Source: Gammaproteobacteria bacterium (GTDB lineage: Bacteria; Pseudomonadota; Gammaproteobacteria; Pseudomonadales; Azotimanducaceae). From it: a stretch of 64,000 nucleotides of DNA. Where the stretch lies: assembly GCA_002689445.1 (NCBI GenBank), contig NZGC01000094.1, positions 41,140 to 105,139 on the forward strand. The letters are read 5' to 3'. Position 1 is the stretch's first letter. The number at the start of each line of letters is the position of its first letter. Below, in pieces: positions 54,754 to 64,000 of the stretch. Under the pieces are notes generated by a model. That model made no database searches. It was not told the DNA's origin and saw nothing but the letters and a program-made list of their open reading frames with translations. The position numbers and the translations under genes were made by a program.

Positions 54754-55923
54754 TCAAGGAATGAGAATCTCAGTTTTCTCCAGATCCATCAATTGGGTAT
54801 CGGATAAACTGAGCCATTCCTGCAAACCCTGCCGATTGTGCTCGCCTTTGTGGGGAGCAGGACCTCTAACGCCGCTTTTTGCTGCAGAAAAGCGGTAAGG
54901 CGACTGGGTGACGGGCCGTGTTCCCCCTGCCCGGTCAGCAACGTCAACGATGCTCTGTCGATGAGCCACGGTGGCCTGAGTCTGCATCGTTGCAGGGTCT
55001 CGGACCAAGCCCCAAGCAACGTTTATGGTTTTCATGAGTCGGCCAAAGTCGTCCTGATGAATCTGGGCCTGAAGTAGATGCTGAACGGCTTGGCGTCTGG
55101 TGGCAATTTTTTCGGTCAGGCTCGCGCCATCAGGCGTGGGATCTACCAGCAAACCTTGCTCGACGAGCGATTTGAACAAGACCCTAAAATCTGTGGAGAT
55201 CAGCACGGCACCAAAGGGTAGCGACCAGATTTCGTTTCGCATCGGCGCTGTGGCTCCGGAGTGCTCAAGGTCGTAATGAAGTTTGTCATCGGTTGCGAGG
55301 GTAGCGTCAAGCATCGCAATATCGATATGCTGGCCTAACCCGGTTGACTGCCTCAATATGACCGCCGACAACGCGGCAATCAGACCATGCAATGACGCAT
55401 TGGTATCGGCAACCGAGAGAGGAAGATCTTGGTAATGCGGTTCAAGGGCAAGACCCTCGGACTCGGCGTGGGTGCGATGAATCAAGCCGGCCTCGGCGTG
55501 GATGACTGGGGCGTAGGCTGGTCGGCTGCTTTCGGGACTGTCCTGTCCAAAACCACTGATCGACAGCATAATGAGACCAGGGTTAATCGCCTGTAACTCC
55601 GAATAGCCAATGCCCAATCGTGTCATCACACCGGGGCGATAGTTCTCAATGAGGATGTCGGTTTTTGCAACGAGGGATTTGATAAGATCCGTCGCCCCGG
55701 GACTTCTGAGGTTGACACAAATGTTTCGCTTGCCCGCATTTTGTTGGTGGTAATAGCCTGGTAAGTCGGCGATCACTTTGCCCCAATATCGGGTAACATC
55801 TCCTTCTGGCGGCTCAACTTTGACGACATCAGCCCCCAGATCGTTCAACATTCGACCAGCGAAAGGTCCGGCAAGCACGCGGGAAAAATCCAGTACTTTA
55901 AGACCCTGAAGAGGATACTGCAT
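54754..55923 (-). CDS. CaiB/BaiF family CoA-transferase
   Basis: A 389-residue class III CoA-transferase that moves CoA between carboxylic acids. The N-terminus GLKVLDFSRVLAGPFAGRML, LGADVVKVEPPEGD and ENYRPGVM are family hallmarks. The catalytic Asp is probably the one in LSVADTNASLHG. The gene is divergent from the exported protein gene at 55971. The acids are unknown, but closeness to a thiolase and an MDR reductase suggests a catabolic CoA pathway. Confidence 0.88.
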   Translation of the reverse strand: MQYPLQGLKVLDFSRVLAGPFAGRMLNDLGADVVKVEPPEGDVTRYWGKVIADLPGYYHQQNAGKRNICVNLRSPGATDLIKSLVAKTDILIENYRPGVMTRLGIGYSELQAINPGLIMLSISGFGQDSPESSRPAYAPVIHAEAGLIHRTHAESEGLALEPHYQDLPLSVADTNASLHGLIAALSAVILRQSTGLGQHIDIAMLDATLATDDKLHYDLEHSGATAPMRNEIWSLPFGAVLISTDFRVLFKSLVEQGLLVDPTPDGASLTEKIATRRQAVQHLLQAQIHQDDFGRLMKTINVAWGLVRDPATMQTQATVAHRQSIVDVADRAGGTRPVTQSPYRFSAAKSGVRGPAPHKGEHNRQGLQEWLSLSDTQLMDLEKTEILIP

Positions 55924-55970
55924 GTCGTTATCTACCTGTTTGACAGGGTTTCATACTAATTTAAGCGAGG

Positions 55971-56696
55971 GTGAAAAGCATTAGTCGGTTCATCAATCAG
56001 CAGGTAGATACTCGTCTTACACACCGTTTGAAGGCCTTATTGCTGGGGATTATTTTGGGCGTTGCCGATAGTCGAGCAGATGACCCAGCCGAACCCGCTA
56101 TGCCCTCACTTGAGCCTTACCTAGGCCACTGGGAGGTTGATTTTTCGGCCACCGAGAGCGCTAACGAAAAACTCAGATTTCTCTATGACGTAACCTTGAG
56201 CGAGCACAAGCGACGGCTGGCCAACCGCCAAAATGGTCTCGGGGATACGCCTTTTCAGGCCGCTAACGATCTACAGGGCTTGGTGAATTTGGGTCGACTG
56301 GCGGACCAAATTACGCGAACAGCCGTGCTCAATATTCAGCTGGTGGACGGCATCTTAGTGGCTGCCCGAGATGACAACTTCAGTCTCCGTTGTGCGATTG
56401 GCGGCGCTCAGACAACGGTTCAGAGCGTTGGTATCAGTCAGTGTCACGTGCAAGCTAAAGCCCTTGTGTTTTCGATGGCGATGCCAGGTGGACTTAGGAT
56501 TGAACATCGATTGATTCTTTCTAAGCAGCAAGATCGATTGAGTATCGCAACCACACTGGCTGCTGACGGCGTGTCGCAGTCTTTTTCAGTGAGTCGAGTT
56601 TTTCAGCGGTTTGAACCCGGTGACCCGGGCTTTGCCTGTCGGTACACTCTGGGTAAAGGACGGGTCTGTCAGCTTAATGGAACGCCCGATGAATAG
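55971..56696 (+). CDS. exported protein of unknown function
   Basis: I do not recognise this 241-residue protein. A signal-like segment (LKALLLGIILGVADSRAD) follows a 19-residue polar N-terminus, so it is probably periplasmic. The start is a GTG with GAGG close by. The mature part includes PYLGHWEVDFSATES, a beta-rich middle and a Cys-containing C-terminus (ACRYTLGKGRVCQLNG) with a possible disulfide. The opening LGHWEVD is similar to lipocalin-like or stress-exported domains. It overlaps the next lipoprotein gene by 8 bp. Confidence 0.7.
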   Translation: MKSISRFINQQVDTRLTHRLKALLLGIILGVADSRADDPAEPAMPSLEPYLGHWEVDFSATESANEKLRFLYDVTLSEHKRRLANRQNGLGDTPFQAANDLQGLVNLGRLADQITRTAVLNIQLVDGILVAARDDNFSLRCAIGGAQTTVQSVGISQCHVQAKALVFSMAMPGGLRIEHRLILSKQQDRLSIATTLAADGVSQSFSVSRVFQRFEPGDPGFACRYTLGKGRVCQLNGTPDE

Positions 56697-57765
56697 ACTG
56701 TGGTGGTTAGTGCTGTTGGTTGCCTGTACGGCGGCGCCGCCTGAAATTCCTCAGGACCCAGTGAGCCAACCCCCGGTGCTCGACCGATATGAGGGCTCGC
56801 TAGGACCTGGGTCATTGAACCTGAGCATCACCTTGTTTCAATCTGACTTACCCAATCCGAGCGTCGAGCGGATGAAGCTTGTGCCTGCCGAGTTACGTTA
56901 CCTATCCTTTTTGTTAAGACAGCAACTGTCTGCTTCAGGGTATTGGGGTGCTGTGCGCGTAACACCCAATGATGACGTAACCGCAGAAGTGGTGTGTCGG
57001 GGACGCTTGCTGGACGCCGTACCCGAGCGGTTAGAGATCCTGATGCGCTGTAGCGACGTTTCAGGTCGACCTTGGCTGGAAGAAATTTTTCAGGAGACGG
57101 TGCCCCTGTCAGCCTACTCCGTCGCAGCATCCGTCCATGATCCTTATTTAGATTTGATGACGCGGATAGCGAATCGCCTGGCTAAGCTGCGCCTTGATCT
57201 GACCCTTGAAGATCGACAGCAGTTGGCTGAGCTTGCCTTGTTGCGCTATGGGGAGACGCTATCGCCGCAGCATTTTTCAGCTTACCTCGGAGAGAACGAA
57301 GAGGGGTTTAAGGTCTTGAGAAGGCTCCCGGCAGAAGAGGATCCCATGTTGCAACGGGTCCTTCGGATCAGAGCCACAGAGCATCAATTGATTGATGCCC
57401 TGGATGAGCAATGTGAAGTGATTTTCGAAGCAATGAAGGCACCTTACCATTGGTGGCGAGGGTATCAGTTCGAGTTCGACCAATATAACGAGTCATTGGG
57501 CCAAAAGCAGGATGCGACAAACGGGAAAATAGCCACGGATTATCGAACCTTGCTGGCCACTTACCGTCGTTATCAGGACTATCGTCGAAATCAGGATGAG
57601 TTGGCAGAGATGTCGCAATCTCTTGCCCGGGAAATTACGCCAACGTTGACCCAAGTCGAGGGTCAAGTTGTAGAATTGACCGGCAGTTTAACCGGCCAGT
57701 ACGAATTGTGGCGGAGTTATCTGCAGCAAATTTACGACGCTGAAAGGTCCCCTAATCAGCCTTAA
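56689..57765 (+). CDS. predicted lipoprotein of unknown function
   Basis: I do not recognise this 358-residue protein. MNRLWWLVLLVAC ends in a lipobox LVAC, so Cys13 should be lipidated and the protein anchored to a membrane facing the periplasm. The residue after the Cys is Thr, which suggests outer-membrane sorting. The mature part has an N-terminal alpha/beta region (ELRYLSFLLRQQLSASGYW) and a long helical C-terminus rich in Gln and Arg (about residues 210-350), possibly a coiled coil. It overlaps the previous gene and its stop overlaps a convergent TPR gene by 14 bp. Confidence 0.75.
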   Translation: MNRLWWLVLLVACTAAPPEIPQDPVSQPPVLDRYEGSLGPGSLNLSITLFQSDLPNPSVERMKLVPAELRYLSFLLRQQLSASGYWGAVRVTPNDDVTAEVVCRGRLLDAVPERLEILMRCSDVSGRPWLEEIFQETVPLSAYSVAASVHDPYLDLMTRIANRLAKLRLDLTLEDRQQLAELALLRYGETLSPQHFSAYLGENEEGFKVLRRLPAEEDPMLQRVLRIRATEHQLIDALDEQCEVIFEAMKAPYHWWRGYQFEFDQYNESLGQKQDATNGKIATDYRTLLATYRRYQDYRRNQDELAEMSQSLAREITPTLTQVEGQVVELTGSLTGQYELWRSYLQQIYDAERSPNQP

Positions 57766-58924
57766 ATAGGGGCTCATTGAGTCCCTGCTTCGCCAAGTCC
57801 AAAAGCCAGCCCGAGGCGTAATCATTGTCCCGAGCGAGTACCCATTCATAGTGCTCGAGCGCACGATCCCGTTGGCCTTGGAAATCGAGGACCATGCCTG
57901 TCGCCAGTCGGTGCCAATCCGTGGCCCAGGCCGGCAAGTCCGGGTCTGTGATCGCTAACAGGGCCATTTGCTGTGATTTTGAGAGCGGTTCGCCGAGATA
58001 TTTGGCGATGTAAATCGCCCATATATGGCCTACGCTCTGAAAGCGGGGATCCTGCCTTGCCTCTCGTTGCATATGGCGCAATGCGGAGTCCGCAGCTTGC
58101 CATTGTTCGGTGTAGGCAAAGCCGGCAATTTGCGCAAGATGAAGACGCGGGTTCATCGGATAGCGATCGATTAAGACATCGAGTAAATCAAGCGCCGTCT
58201 GCATTTGCAGGGGCGAACGTTGCATGATCAGATCAGCATAAATGAATCGAGCGGCATCCGCGTAGGGGCCGTTGCTGTCGATGACTTCGCGAATGTAAGG
58301 CAAGCTTTTGTTGGAGTTTCCGGTCGGAATAAACCAAAGCAGAGGTGCCATCAATTTGGCGAACCTGGGTAGGTTATCTGCATAAAAATAGGCCATCCCA
58401 AGGGGTAACTTGACAGCCACGAGCTGGGGATTGGCAATGAGACTGGCTTCGAAGGCATCAATGGCCTTACTGCCATGAGAGCCCGCGTCAAATAAATTGC
58501 CCTCAAGCGCCGACAAGTAAGAGGCCGCAAAGTGACCGCGTCCACAGTAAAATAGGGCCTCAGCATTGGCTTGTTTTCGGGCAGATCGGCACTCGTCAAT
58601 GAGGGTCTCACTCAGCTGAACGAGGAACGTTAAGTTGTTCGGTGTGTTCATATCCCAAGACATTTCAGTTAATCGCGTATCCAGTTCAAGAGAGGTCGCC
58701 AGCAGGGATCCGCCGGGTTGGGCGGCCAAGGCTTCAGTCAGTGAAATAGCGCCCAAGTAATCGCCCCGCAAGCGAGCCGATAAAATTTCGGATTCAAGGG
58801 CGGTTATCGATTTTGGGCGGTCAGAGCTTACGGCTTCTGCGACAAAAATCAGAAGGAAGCTCAACAGGACGGTAAGGTATCTCAATCGTGATATCGCGAG
58901 TGGCTTTTGAGACAGTGTAAACAA
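57752..58924 (-). CDS. exported TPR-like protein of unknown function
   Basis: A protein of about 390 residues with a hydrophobic N-terminal segment (LRYLTVLLSFLLIFVAEAVSS) that looks like a signal peptide or anchor. The rest is helical with TPR-like repeats (DRALEHYEWVLARDNDYASGW is one), so it is probably periplasmic. The start is uncertain: no ATG lies between the signal and the divergent aminotransferase start. I used the TTG at 58924. The longer frame would overlap the aminotransferase. It converges on the lipoprotein gene. Confidence 0.7.
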   Translation of the reverse strand: MFTLSQKPLAISRLRYLTVLLSFLLIFVAEAVSSDRPKSITALESEILSARLRGDYLGAISLTEALAAQPGGSLLATSLELDTRLTEMSWDMNTPNNLTFLVQLSETLIDECRSARKQANAEALFYCGRGHFAASYLSALEGNLFDAGSHGSKAIDAFEASLIANPQLVAVKLPLGMAYFYADNLPRFAKLMAPLLWFIPTGNSNKSLPYIREVIDSNGPYADAARFIYADLIMQRSPLQMQTALDLLDVLIDRYPMNPRLHLAQIAGFAYTEQWQAADSALRHMQREARQDPRFQSVGHIWAIYIAKYLGEPLSKSQQMALLAITDPDLPAWATDWHRLATGMVLDFQGQRDRALEHYEWVLARDNDYASGWLLDLAKQGLNEPLFKAD

Positions 58925-59059
58925 GATTCTCGTAAGGAGAAACCAGCCCGGGTACAGAAGGCGTAGTTTAGGTCTATATTTTGAGGGGAACTTGGGCGAA
59001 GATGCAGACACCAAGACAGGTTGTAAGTCCCTTCCCAAGGCAATTGCCAGGAGAGTCCG

Positions 59060-60391
59060 ATGAAAGACCCAAATGCAGGGATCACCCAAAAACAGTTAGA
59101 CGCTTACTGGATGCCTTTTACGGGTAATCGACAGTTCAAATCTGATCCGAGGATTATCACCGCAGCCGATGGTTGTTACTACACCGATGCCGATGGTCGT
59201 CAAATTTTTGATGGATTGTCAGGGTTGTGGACCTGTGGGTTCGGCCACAACATCAAAGCGATCAATCAAGCCATTGCGCAACAGGCCGAACGGCTCGACT
59301 TCAGTCCGACGTTTCAGTTTGGTCATCAGGGTGCCTTTGAACTGGCCGAGCGGATTACCCAATTTATGCCGCCTGGATTGGATCGCGTTTTCTTCTGCGG
59401 TTCTGGCTCTGAGGCCGCTGATACTGCGCTCAAGATTGCTCGAGGTTACTGGCGCGCCAAGGGGCAAGCCAGTAAAACGCGTCTCATAGGGAGAGCCAAG
59501 GGCTATCATGGTGTTAATTTTGGCGGCATCTCGGTCGGCGGTATCAGCGGCAATCGGGCAAGTTTTGGAGAAGGTATTGCCAGCGATCACTTGCGGCATA
59601 CTTGGCTGCCGGAAAATGCGTTTACGCCGGGCTTACCTGCACAAGGTGCAGAAAGGGCGGATGACCTGCTGGATCTCATCGCCTTGCATGATGCCTCCAA
59701 CATTGCTGCGGTCATTGTCGAGCCTTTGGCAGGTTCCAGCGGCGTGTTTCCGCCTCCCCTAGGCTACTTAAAGCGCCTGCGAAAAATCTGTGACGATCAT
59801 GACATTTTATTGATTTTTGACGAAGTCATCACCGCCTTCGGACGCATGGGCGCAAACACGGGAGCAGAGGCGTTTGGGGTGACACCCGACATCATCAATG
59901 TCGCCAAGCAATTAACCAATGGTGCAATGCCTATGGGTGCCGTAGTGGTCGACCGGCGTATCTATGACTGTTTTATGGACACGAAAGCGCCTCACTATGC
60001 GCTCGAAGTGCCACACGGATATACCTACTCAGCGCATCCTTTGGCCTGTGCCGCGGGGCTCGCTGCGCTCAAGATTCTCGAGGATGAACAGATGATTGAG
60101 CGGGTTAACGCTATTGCGCCTATCTTTGAGGAGTCCATTCATCAACTGGGCAATGCGCCACAGGTCGTCGATATTCGTAATTATGGGCTTGCGGGGGGTT
60201 TTACGCTGTCCCCGTATGAAGGTGAGCCGTTGCGCAGACCTTTCGAAGTCGCCATGTCGATGTGGAAAAAAGGATTTTATGTTCGGTACGGGGGTGACAC
60301 GATTCAATTAGGGTTACCCTTTGTGGTCACCGAACAAGAGATTTCGAGTTTAGTGAACGCCTTGGGCGAGAGTCTGGCTGAGTGTGCGTGA
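59060..60391 (+). CDS. class III omega-amino acid:pyruvate aminotransferase
   Basis: A 443-residue PLP enzyme. The Schiff-base lysine is Lys283 in VAKQLTNGAMP, and Asp254 in LLIFDEVITAFGR pairs with the PLP nitrogen. CGSGSEAADTALK binds phosphate, and RAKGYHGVNFGGISVGG fits the beta-alanine:pyruvate aminotransferase group of Pseudomonas. It would move the amino group of beta-alanine, taurine-like or other omega-amines to pyruvate. AGGAG precedes the ATG. An SDR lies 39 bp downstream and may act on the aldehyde. Confidence 0.9.
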   Translation: MKDPNAGITQKQLDAYWMPFTGNRQFKSDPRIITAADGCYYTDADGRQIFDGLSGLWTCGFGHNIKAINQAIAQQAERLDFSPTFQFGHQGAFELAERITQFMPPGLDRVFFCGSGSEAADTALKIARGYWRAKGQASKTRLIGRAKGYHGVNFGGISVGGISGNRASFGEGIASDHLRHTWLPENAFTPGLPAQGAERADDLLDLIALHDASNIAAVIVEPLAGSSGVFPPPLGYLKRLRKICDDHDILLIFDEVITAFGRMGANTGAEAFGVTPDIINVAKQLTNGAMPMGAVVVDRRIYDCFMDTKAPHYALEVPHGYTYSAHPLACAAGLAALKILEDEQMIERVNAIAPIFEESIHQLGNAPQVVDIRNYGLAGGFTLSPYEGEPLRRPFEVAMSMWKKGFYVRYGGDTIQLGLPFVVTEQEISSLVNALGESLAECA

Positions 60392-60430
60392 CCCAGAGCG
60401 AAAGTTGAAAGCATCGAAAAGGCGAGGCGA

Positions 60431-61237
60431 ATGACGAAGAGATTGAGAGACAAAGTTGCATTAATTACCGGCGGCACCAGTGGTATCGGTGAGGCCACCG
60501 CAAAGCTGTTTGTCGCAGAGGGGGCCTCGGTGGTTATTTGTGGTCGTTCGACCGAAAAAGGCGAGGCGCTCGCGACACAACTGGGCGAAACGGCGCGGTT
60601 TATCACGGCAGATGTGCTCAAGGAAGCGGATATCGCACGCGCGGTGGAGTTCACTGCCGAGACCTTTGGCGGTCTAGATATCTTGTTTAATAACGCCGGG
60701 GGCCCGACTCAAGGTCTGGTGGACGCGATAGAGACCGAGGCCATTGACTACGCCATGCAGCTGTTATTTTCGAGCGCCGCTTTGGGTATGAAGCATGCAA
60801 TCCCTCATCTAAGGGCGCGCGGGGGCGGATCAATCATCAATAATTCGAGCATCGCCGCGATTCGAGATAATCAAGGGGATTTAATTTATTCCGCCGTTAA
60901 GGCGGCACTTACGCATTACACTCGCTTGAGCTCAGTACGCCTTGGACCCGAGAACATCCGGGTCAATTGTATTTCTCCGGGAGCCATTGCAACGCCGATT
61001 TTCTGGGGGGGATCAGCCAGAGCCAACACGTTGAGTGATGATGAGAATGCCGCGAAGATGGCCAAGTTACAGGCCAATCTGGCCGCTGCGACGCCTCTTC
61101 GCCAGTCAGGAATCGCCGATGATATTGCCTTTGGTGCGCTCTACTTGGCCTCGGAAGAGGGTCGGTTTGTCAATGGCCATGACCTGGTAATCGATGGGGG
61201 TCGAATAAACCTGTTTAACGAGCCGTCCGCCCGCTAG
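60431..61237 (+). CDS. short-chain dehydrogenase/reductase 2
   Basis: A 268-residue classical SDR. The cofactor motif is TGGTSGIG, then NNAGGPTQG, catalytic Ser in NNSSIAAI and Tyr/Lys in YSAVKAALTHY. The C-terminus GHDLVIDGG is typical of the FabG-like branch. An Arg after the second strand (VICGRSTEKG) suggests NADP(H). It follows the aminotransferase on the same strand, probably in one operon. Substrate unknown. Confidence 0.87.
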   Translation: MTKRLRDKVALITGGTSGIGEATAKLFVAEGASVVICGRSTEKGEALATQLGETARFITADVLKEADIARAVEFTAETFGGLDILFNNAGGPTQGLVDAIETEAIDYAMQLLFSSAALGMKHAIPHLRARGGGSIINNSSIAAIRDNQGDLIYSAVKAALTHYTRLSSVRLGPENIRVNCISPGAIATPIFWGGSARANTLSDDENAAKMAKLQANLAAATPLRQSGIADDIAFGALYLASEEGRFVNGHDLVIDGGRINLFNEPSAR

Positions 61238-61312
61238 GTGTAAAAAATTTGCCCCATCCTGTCAAAGCGGCTTCTGTATAGTCTTCGGGGCAGGTTGGGT
61301 ATCGTCCTTTCT

Positions 61313-61334
61313 GGCGATTCCTTTGCGAATCGCC
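61313..61334 (+). terminator. possible terminator hairpin after the SDR gene
   Basis: GGCGATTC and GAATCGCC form an 8-bp stem with a 6-base loop, 76 bases after the SDR stop. The following bases are only moderately T-rich (CTGTTCGAAGTGTTTT), so this is a weak candidate. Confidence 0.3.
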
Positions 61335-61513
61335 CTGTTCGAAGTGTTTTGTTGATAGCCTGGTGTGCAGGGCCTTCAGAGCTCCCCAGGGTGTATTTCC
61401 CGCGTATCGCCCATGGTGGTTACCGCCCTTTGGATAGCCCTTTGGTGATCCCTAAAACGTGGCCGCACTGCTCGAAGCTTAGGCGATGTTGAAGATGAGG
61501 GAGTCGGGATGCT

Positions 61514-62719
61514 TCATGAGGGTTCAGTCGTTTGGGTGTGCGGCAGCCGCCAGGCCGCGAGCAATCCGATGAAGCCAAGACCCGCCGCCAATAAAAACAC
61601 AACCCAAAATGAGCCAGTGGCGTCAGCGATGAGGCCTCCGGTAGCCGGCGATAGGGTTTGTGCGAGGCCAAATACCAGGGTGGCCGCAGAAAAACTTGGA
61701 CCGTAGTCGGTCGTGTTGGTGTTGTTGACGACATAAAGAGTGATCAGTGTGGGTAAGGCGCTGAACAATAAGCCGAGTCCGAGGCAGGCAGGAAACACCC
61801 ACTGGGGTGATCCTGAAAGTACGGCCGTAACCAGCAGTGGCCACAACCCGAAAGCCATACAAAGCGTAAATCGAACGCCGATGCGTTGGGCGACCGTGGC
61901 GAAGATGGGACCACCAAATATCATCGCTATACCTGTCAAGGTGAATGCGGTGGCCGCATCGACAGTCAACCATTGACTGTCATCTTCAAGCCGACTGGTC
62001 AGAAACCCGAGCACCAATAGATACATGAAACCGAAAGCAGCATAGGCCAGCAGTAACGGTCGCCAGCCGGGCATTCGGCGCAAGGCCCCAAAACCGCCAA
62101 GGCCCGCGCCACCGCTAGGTTCTGCTTGATGATGGCGAACCAGGCAAAAAATGAGGATCAGTAGCAGGAGCGCCAGCATAAATTGAATACCGTAAATGTC
62201 AGACCAGGCTTCATCGCCAACAGTGGCTCGTAGCTGTCCACTCAGGATGCTGACAAATACAATCCCGAGACCAATCCCTGAGCCCATGAGACCCACTGCA
62301 AGAGAGCGAAATCGCTCGCTGAGCGCCGCTGCGGCAATGGCTGGAGCAGGAATCCACAAACACGCGCCCCCCAAGCCAGTGATTAATAACGCAAGGCTCA
62401 AGGTCGTTGCGCCGGTCGAGAGACTCGCCAGTCCGAGCCCAAGGGCGGCGAGCAGTAAACCGATCCGGAACACGGTGATCAGTCGAAAGTGGCTGGTGGC
62501 CCAAGATACGCAGAGTGTGCCGATCAAATAGGCGCTGACGTTAGTTGCGCCAATCAAGCCGGCGATGGTGTTGCTGACTTGCAAATCATCACGAACCGCG
62601 GGCAGCAAAATACCATAGCTGAATCGGCCAAAGGCCTGGCCAATCGCCGCAGCCAGCGCTACCAAGATGACGATCACCCACCCGAGCGCTGGGCTTCTCA
62701 AAGGTTGAGGGGTTAACAA
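61514..62719 (-). CDS. MFS transporter, YbfB/YjiJ-like
   Basis: A 401-residue major facilitator with 12 predicted helices. The N-terminus AIGQAFGRFSYGILLPAVRDDL and GLIGATNVSAYLIGTL match the YbfB/YjiJ group. The sequence lacks the MFS A-motif in its usual form. The substrate is unknown. The gene follows the second luciferase-like gene on the same strand after about 108 bp and converges on the SDR gene. Confidence 0.86.
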   Translation of the reverse strand: MLTPQPLRSPALGWVIVILVALAAAIGQAFGRFSYGILLPAVRDDLQVSNTIAGLIGATNVSAYLIGTLCVSWATSHFRLITVFRIGLLLAALGLGLASLSTGATTLSLALLITGLGGACLWIPAPAIAAAALSERFRSLAVGLMGSGIGLGIVFVSILSGQLRATVGDEAWSDIYGIQFMLALLLLILIFCLVRHHQAEPSGGAGLGGFGALRRMPGWRPLLLAYAAFGFMYLLVLGFLTSRLEDDSQWLTVDAATAFTLTGIAMIFGGPIFATVAQRIGVRFTLCMAFGLWPLLVTAVLSGSPQWVFPACLGLGLLFSALPTLITLYVVNNTNTTDYGPSFSAATLVFGLAQTLSPATGGLIADATGSFWVVFLLAAGLGFIGLLAAWRLPHTQTTEPS

Positions 62720-62827
62720 TAGGCACCAACGGTGGGCTCTGAGGGGGCAGGCACCCTGTTTTGGCGCTTGCAGGCGCTACCACCAGCGTTGTTGTCGATG
62801 CTGGCCTTCAGTTGCTCGATGGTCCAC

Positions 62828-63850
62828 CTACCTTGCGTTGGCAATGGGCGCTGAGGTTTGGTTGAGGGATTGCATGGCTAATGCGCCCAATTCGTAGCTT
62901 CGCAGTCTTGCCGTCGGTTCAAAAATAGAAGAAACCAGCATGAGTTCATCTGCGCCAGTTTCTTCGATGAATGCCGATAACTGCTTGACGATGGTATCGG
63001 GGCCGCCAACAGCAGAGCATCGGCCGATATCTTGGACCATTTGTTGTTCAGCAGCACTGAGAGAGGCTTCGAAGTCAGCAATCGGCGGTGGTAAGGGTCC
63101 AGGGTTGCCTCGTCGTAAATTGACAAACGATTGTAAAGACGATGACCGCAGATGCAGTGCAGCTTCGTCGGTTTCTGCAGCACAGAGATTAAACCCAAGC
63201 ATGACATAAGGCGCCTCTAAAGTTGAGGAAGGCTTGAATTGCTGTCGATAGGTGTCGATTGCAGCCCGCATATAGGTGGGTGCAAAGTGCGAAGCGAAAG
63301 CAAAGGGCAGTCCAAGCATCGCAGCGAGTTGGGCTCCAAAAAGACTTGAGCCTAGGATCCATATGGGCACCTCGGTACCCGCACCTGGCGTCGCGCTGAC
63401 TCTTTGCCCGGCTTGAGTCGGCTTGAGATAGTGCTGAAGTTCCACCACATCTTTAGGAAAATCCTCGATGTTGGCGTTCAGGTTTCGACGCAAAGCCTGC
63501 ATCGTTAAACCATCGGTTCCAGGTGCCCGGCCTACCCCTAAATCGATGCGGTTAGGAAACAGTGTCGCCAAGGTGCCAAACTGTTCGGCAACCATGAGCG
63601 GAGCATGATTGGGTAGCATAATGCCGCCGGAGCCAACGCGGAGATGTTGGGTTGCACTGGCTATGTGACCAATGACAACGGCGGTAGCGGAGCTGGCGAT
63701 CCCTGGCATATTGTGATGTTCGGCAACCCAGTATCGATGGTAGCCCCAAGACTCGGCATTGATGGCCAGTTGTTGACTTCGTGCGAGCGCGGTTCCGGCA
63801 TCGCTGCCTAGAGTGATGGGCACCAAATCTAAAATCGAATAACGTGTCAC
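62828..63850 (-). CDS. luciferase-like (LLM) flavin-dependent oxidoreductase 2
   Basis: A 340-residue luciferase-like monooxygenase. [21 protein letters not shown] is the N-terminal family segment; [39 protein letters not shown] and [13 protein letters not shown] are group hallmarks of the FMN-dependent type common in proteobacteria. The start is a GTG at 63850 with GAGG upstream; the longer frame lacks family likeness. The 340-residue length equals the usual. It differs from LLM 1 in subgroup. No flavin reductase is next to it. Confidence 0.88.
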   Translation of the reverse strand: MTRYSILDLVPITLGSDAGTALARSQQLAINAESWGYHRYWVAEHHNMPGIASSATAVVIGHIASATQHLRVGSGGIMLPNHAPLMVAEQFGTLATLFPNRIDLGVGRAPGTDGLTMQALRRNLNANIEDFPKDVVELQHYLKPTQAGQRVSATPGAGTEVPIWILGSSLFGAQLAAMLGLPFAFASHFAPTYMRAAIDTYRQQFKPSSTLEAPYVMLGFNLCAAETDEAALHLRSSSLQSFVNLRRGNPGPLPPPIADFEASLSAAEQQMVQDIGRCSAVGGPDTIVKQLSAFIEETGADELMLVSSIFEPTARLRSYELGALAMQSLNQTSAPIANAR

Positions 63851-64000
63851 AAGCAGCCTCAGTTGCAGTTTTGATGAGTATGCCAGATCTGGGCGGTAAG
63901 AGGTTAACACCTTTGATTCGCGATCAAGGAATGCAAGCAACCAATCTTTAAGATGTCTTAAAGCGTAGTACAACAAGCAGATGCTGGTTCGCGAACGGGG
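63851..64000. other. right edge, no gene seen
   Basis: The last 150 bases hold no supported gene or site. The upstream region of the LLM gene continues past the window. Confidence 0.6.

Noticed and set aside
61295..61492. 65-residue open frame between the SDR and MFS genes
   Set aside because: No ribosome site, unusual composition and overlap with the 8-bp hairpin; more likely non-coding.

Overview
The window is a stretch of bacterial chromosome from a gammaproteobacterium. Several gene neighbourhoods follow the Escherichia/Pseudomonas pattern: cyaY divergent from lptM-lysA-dapF-DUF484-xerC-yigB, argH divergent from hemC-hemD-hemX-hemY, hemB-trxA-rho, and yrfG-hslR. The primary sigma factor, DsbB, the proteobacterial GshA and CyaY agree with this. 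Base composition looks balanced and coding density is very high. The many CoA-linked, flavin-dependent and amidohydrolase genes in the right half suggest a free-living heterotroph, possibly one of the marine oligotrophic gammaproteobacteria. That habitat guess is inference. I saw no rRNA, tRNA, insertion sequence, prophage or CRISPR array.

Region 1 (1-20.6 kb) is housekeeping. It holds the 3' end of thrC, the lysine/recombination operon on the minus strand, cyaY, argH, the haem operon hemCDXY, a flavin reductase, rho, trxA, hemB, an ABC-F ATPase, dsbB, acpH, gshA, hslR and yrfG. Region 2 (20.7-25.3 kb) has cysQ, a 1.3-kb stretch without genes that carries a 13-bp tandem repeat and inverted repeats, and rpoD, which here is not next to dnaG or rpsU.

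Region 3 (25.3-38.9 kb) is accessory metabolism and transport: an SDR, a TPR protein, a threonine-dehydratase-like enzyme, MATE and MFS transporters, a serine beta-lactamase-like hydrolase, a pair of acyl-CoA dehydrogenases that looks like an active/inactive heteromer, a crotonase, a phytanoyl-CoA dioxygenase, an N-acyl-D-amino-acid deacylase and a 64-residue unknown protein. Region 4 (38.9-47.9 kb) has two GMC flavoprotein oxidoreductases, isocitrate lyase with a textbook terminator, a MOSC protein, a hot-dog-fold protein, a luciferase-like monooxygenase, a rhodanese and a CoA-binding protein.

Region 5 (48-64 kb) has a MarR-type regulator with a long N-terminal extension, next to an exported amidohydrolase and PpnN. 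It continues with a thiolase, MDR reductase and CoA-transferase group, an unrecognised exported protein/lipoprotein/TPR group, an omega-aminotransferase, an SDR, an MFS carrier and a second luciferase-like enzyme.

The best leads for something new are: short tandem repeats of different unit lengths placed upstream of three unrelated genes; a Gln-to-Leu change in the promoter-binding region of the primary sigma factor; the MarR-like protein with a shared TCATGAGA motif beside it and inside the following palindrome; the 64-residue protein; and the exported protein/lipoprotein/TPR cluster. I did not find a clear defence system or mobile island.
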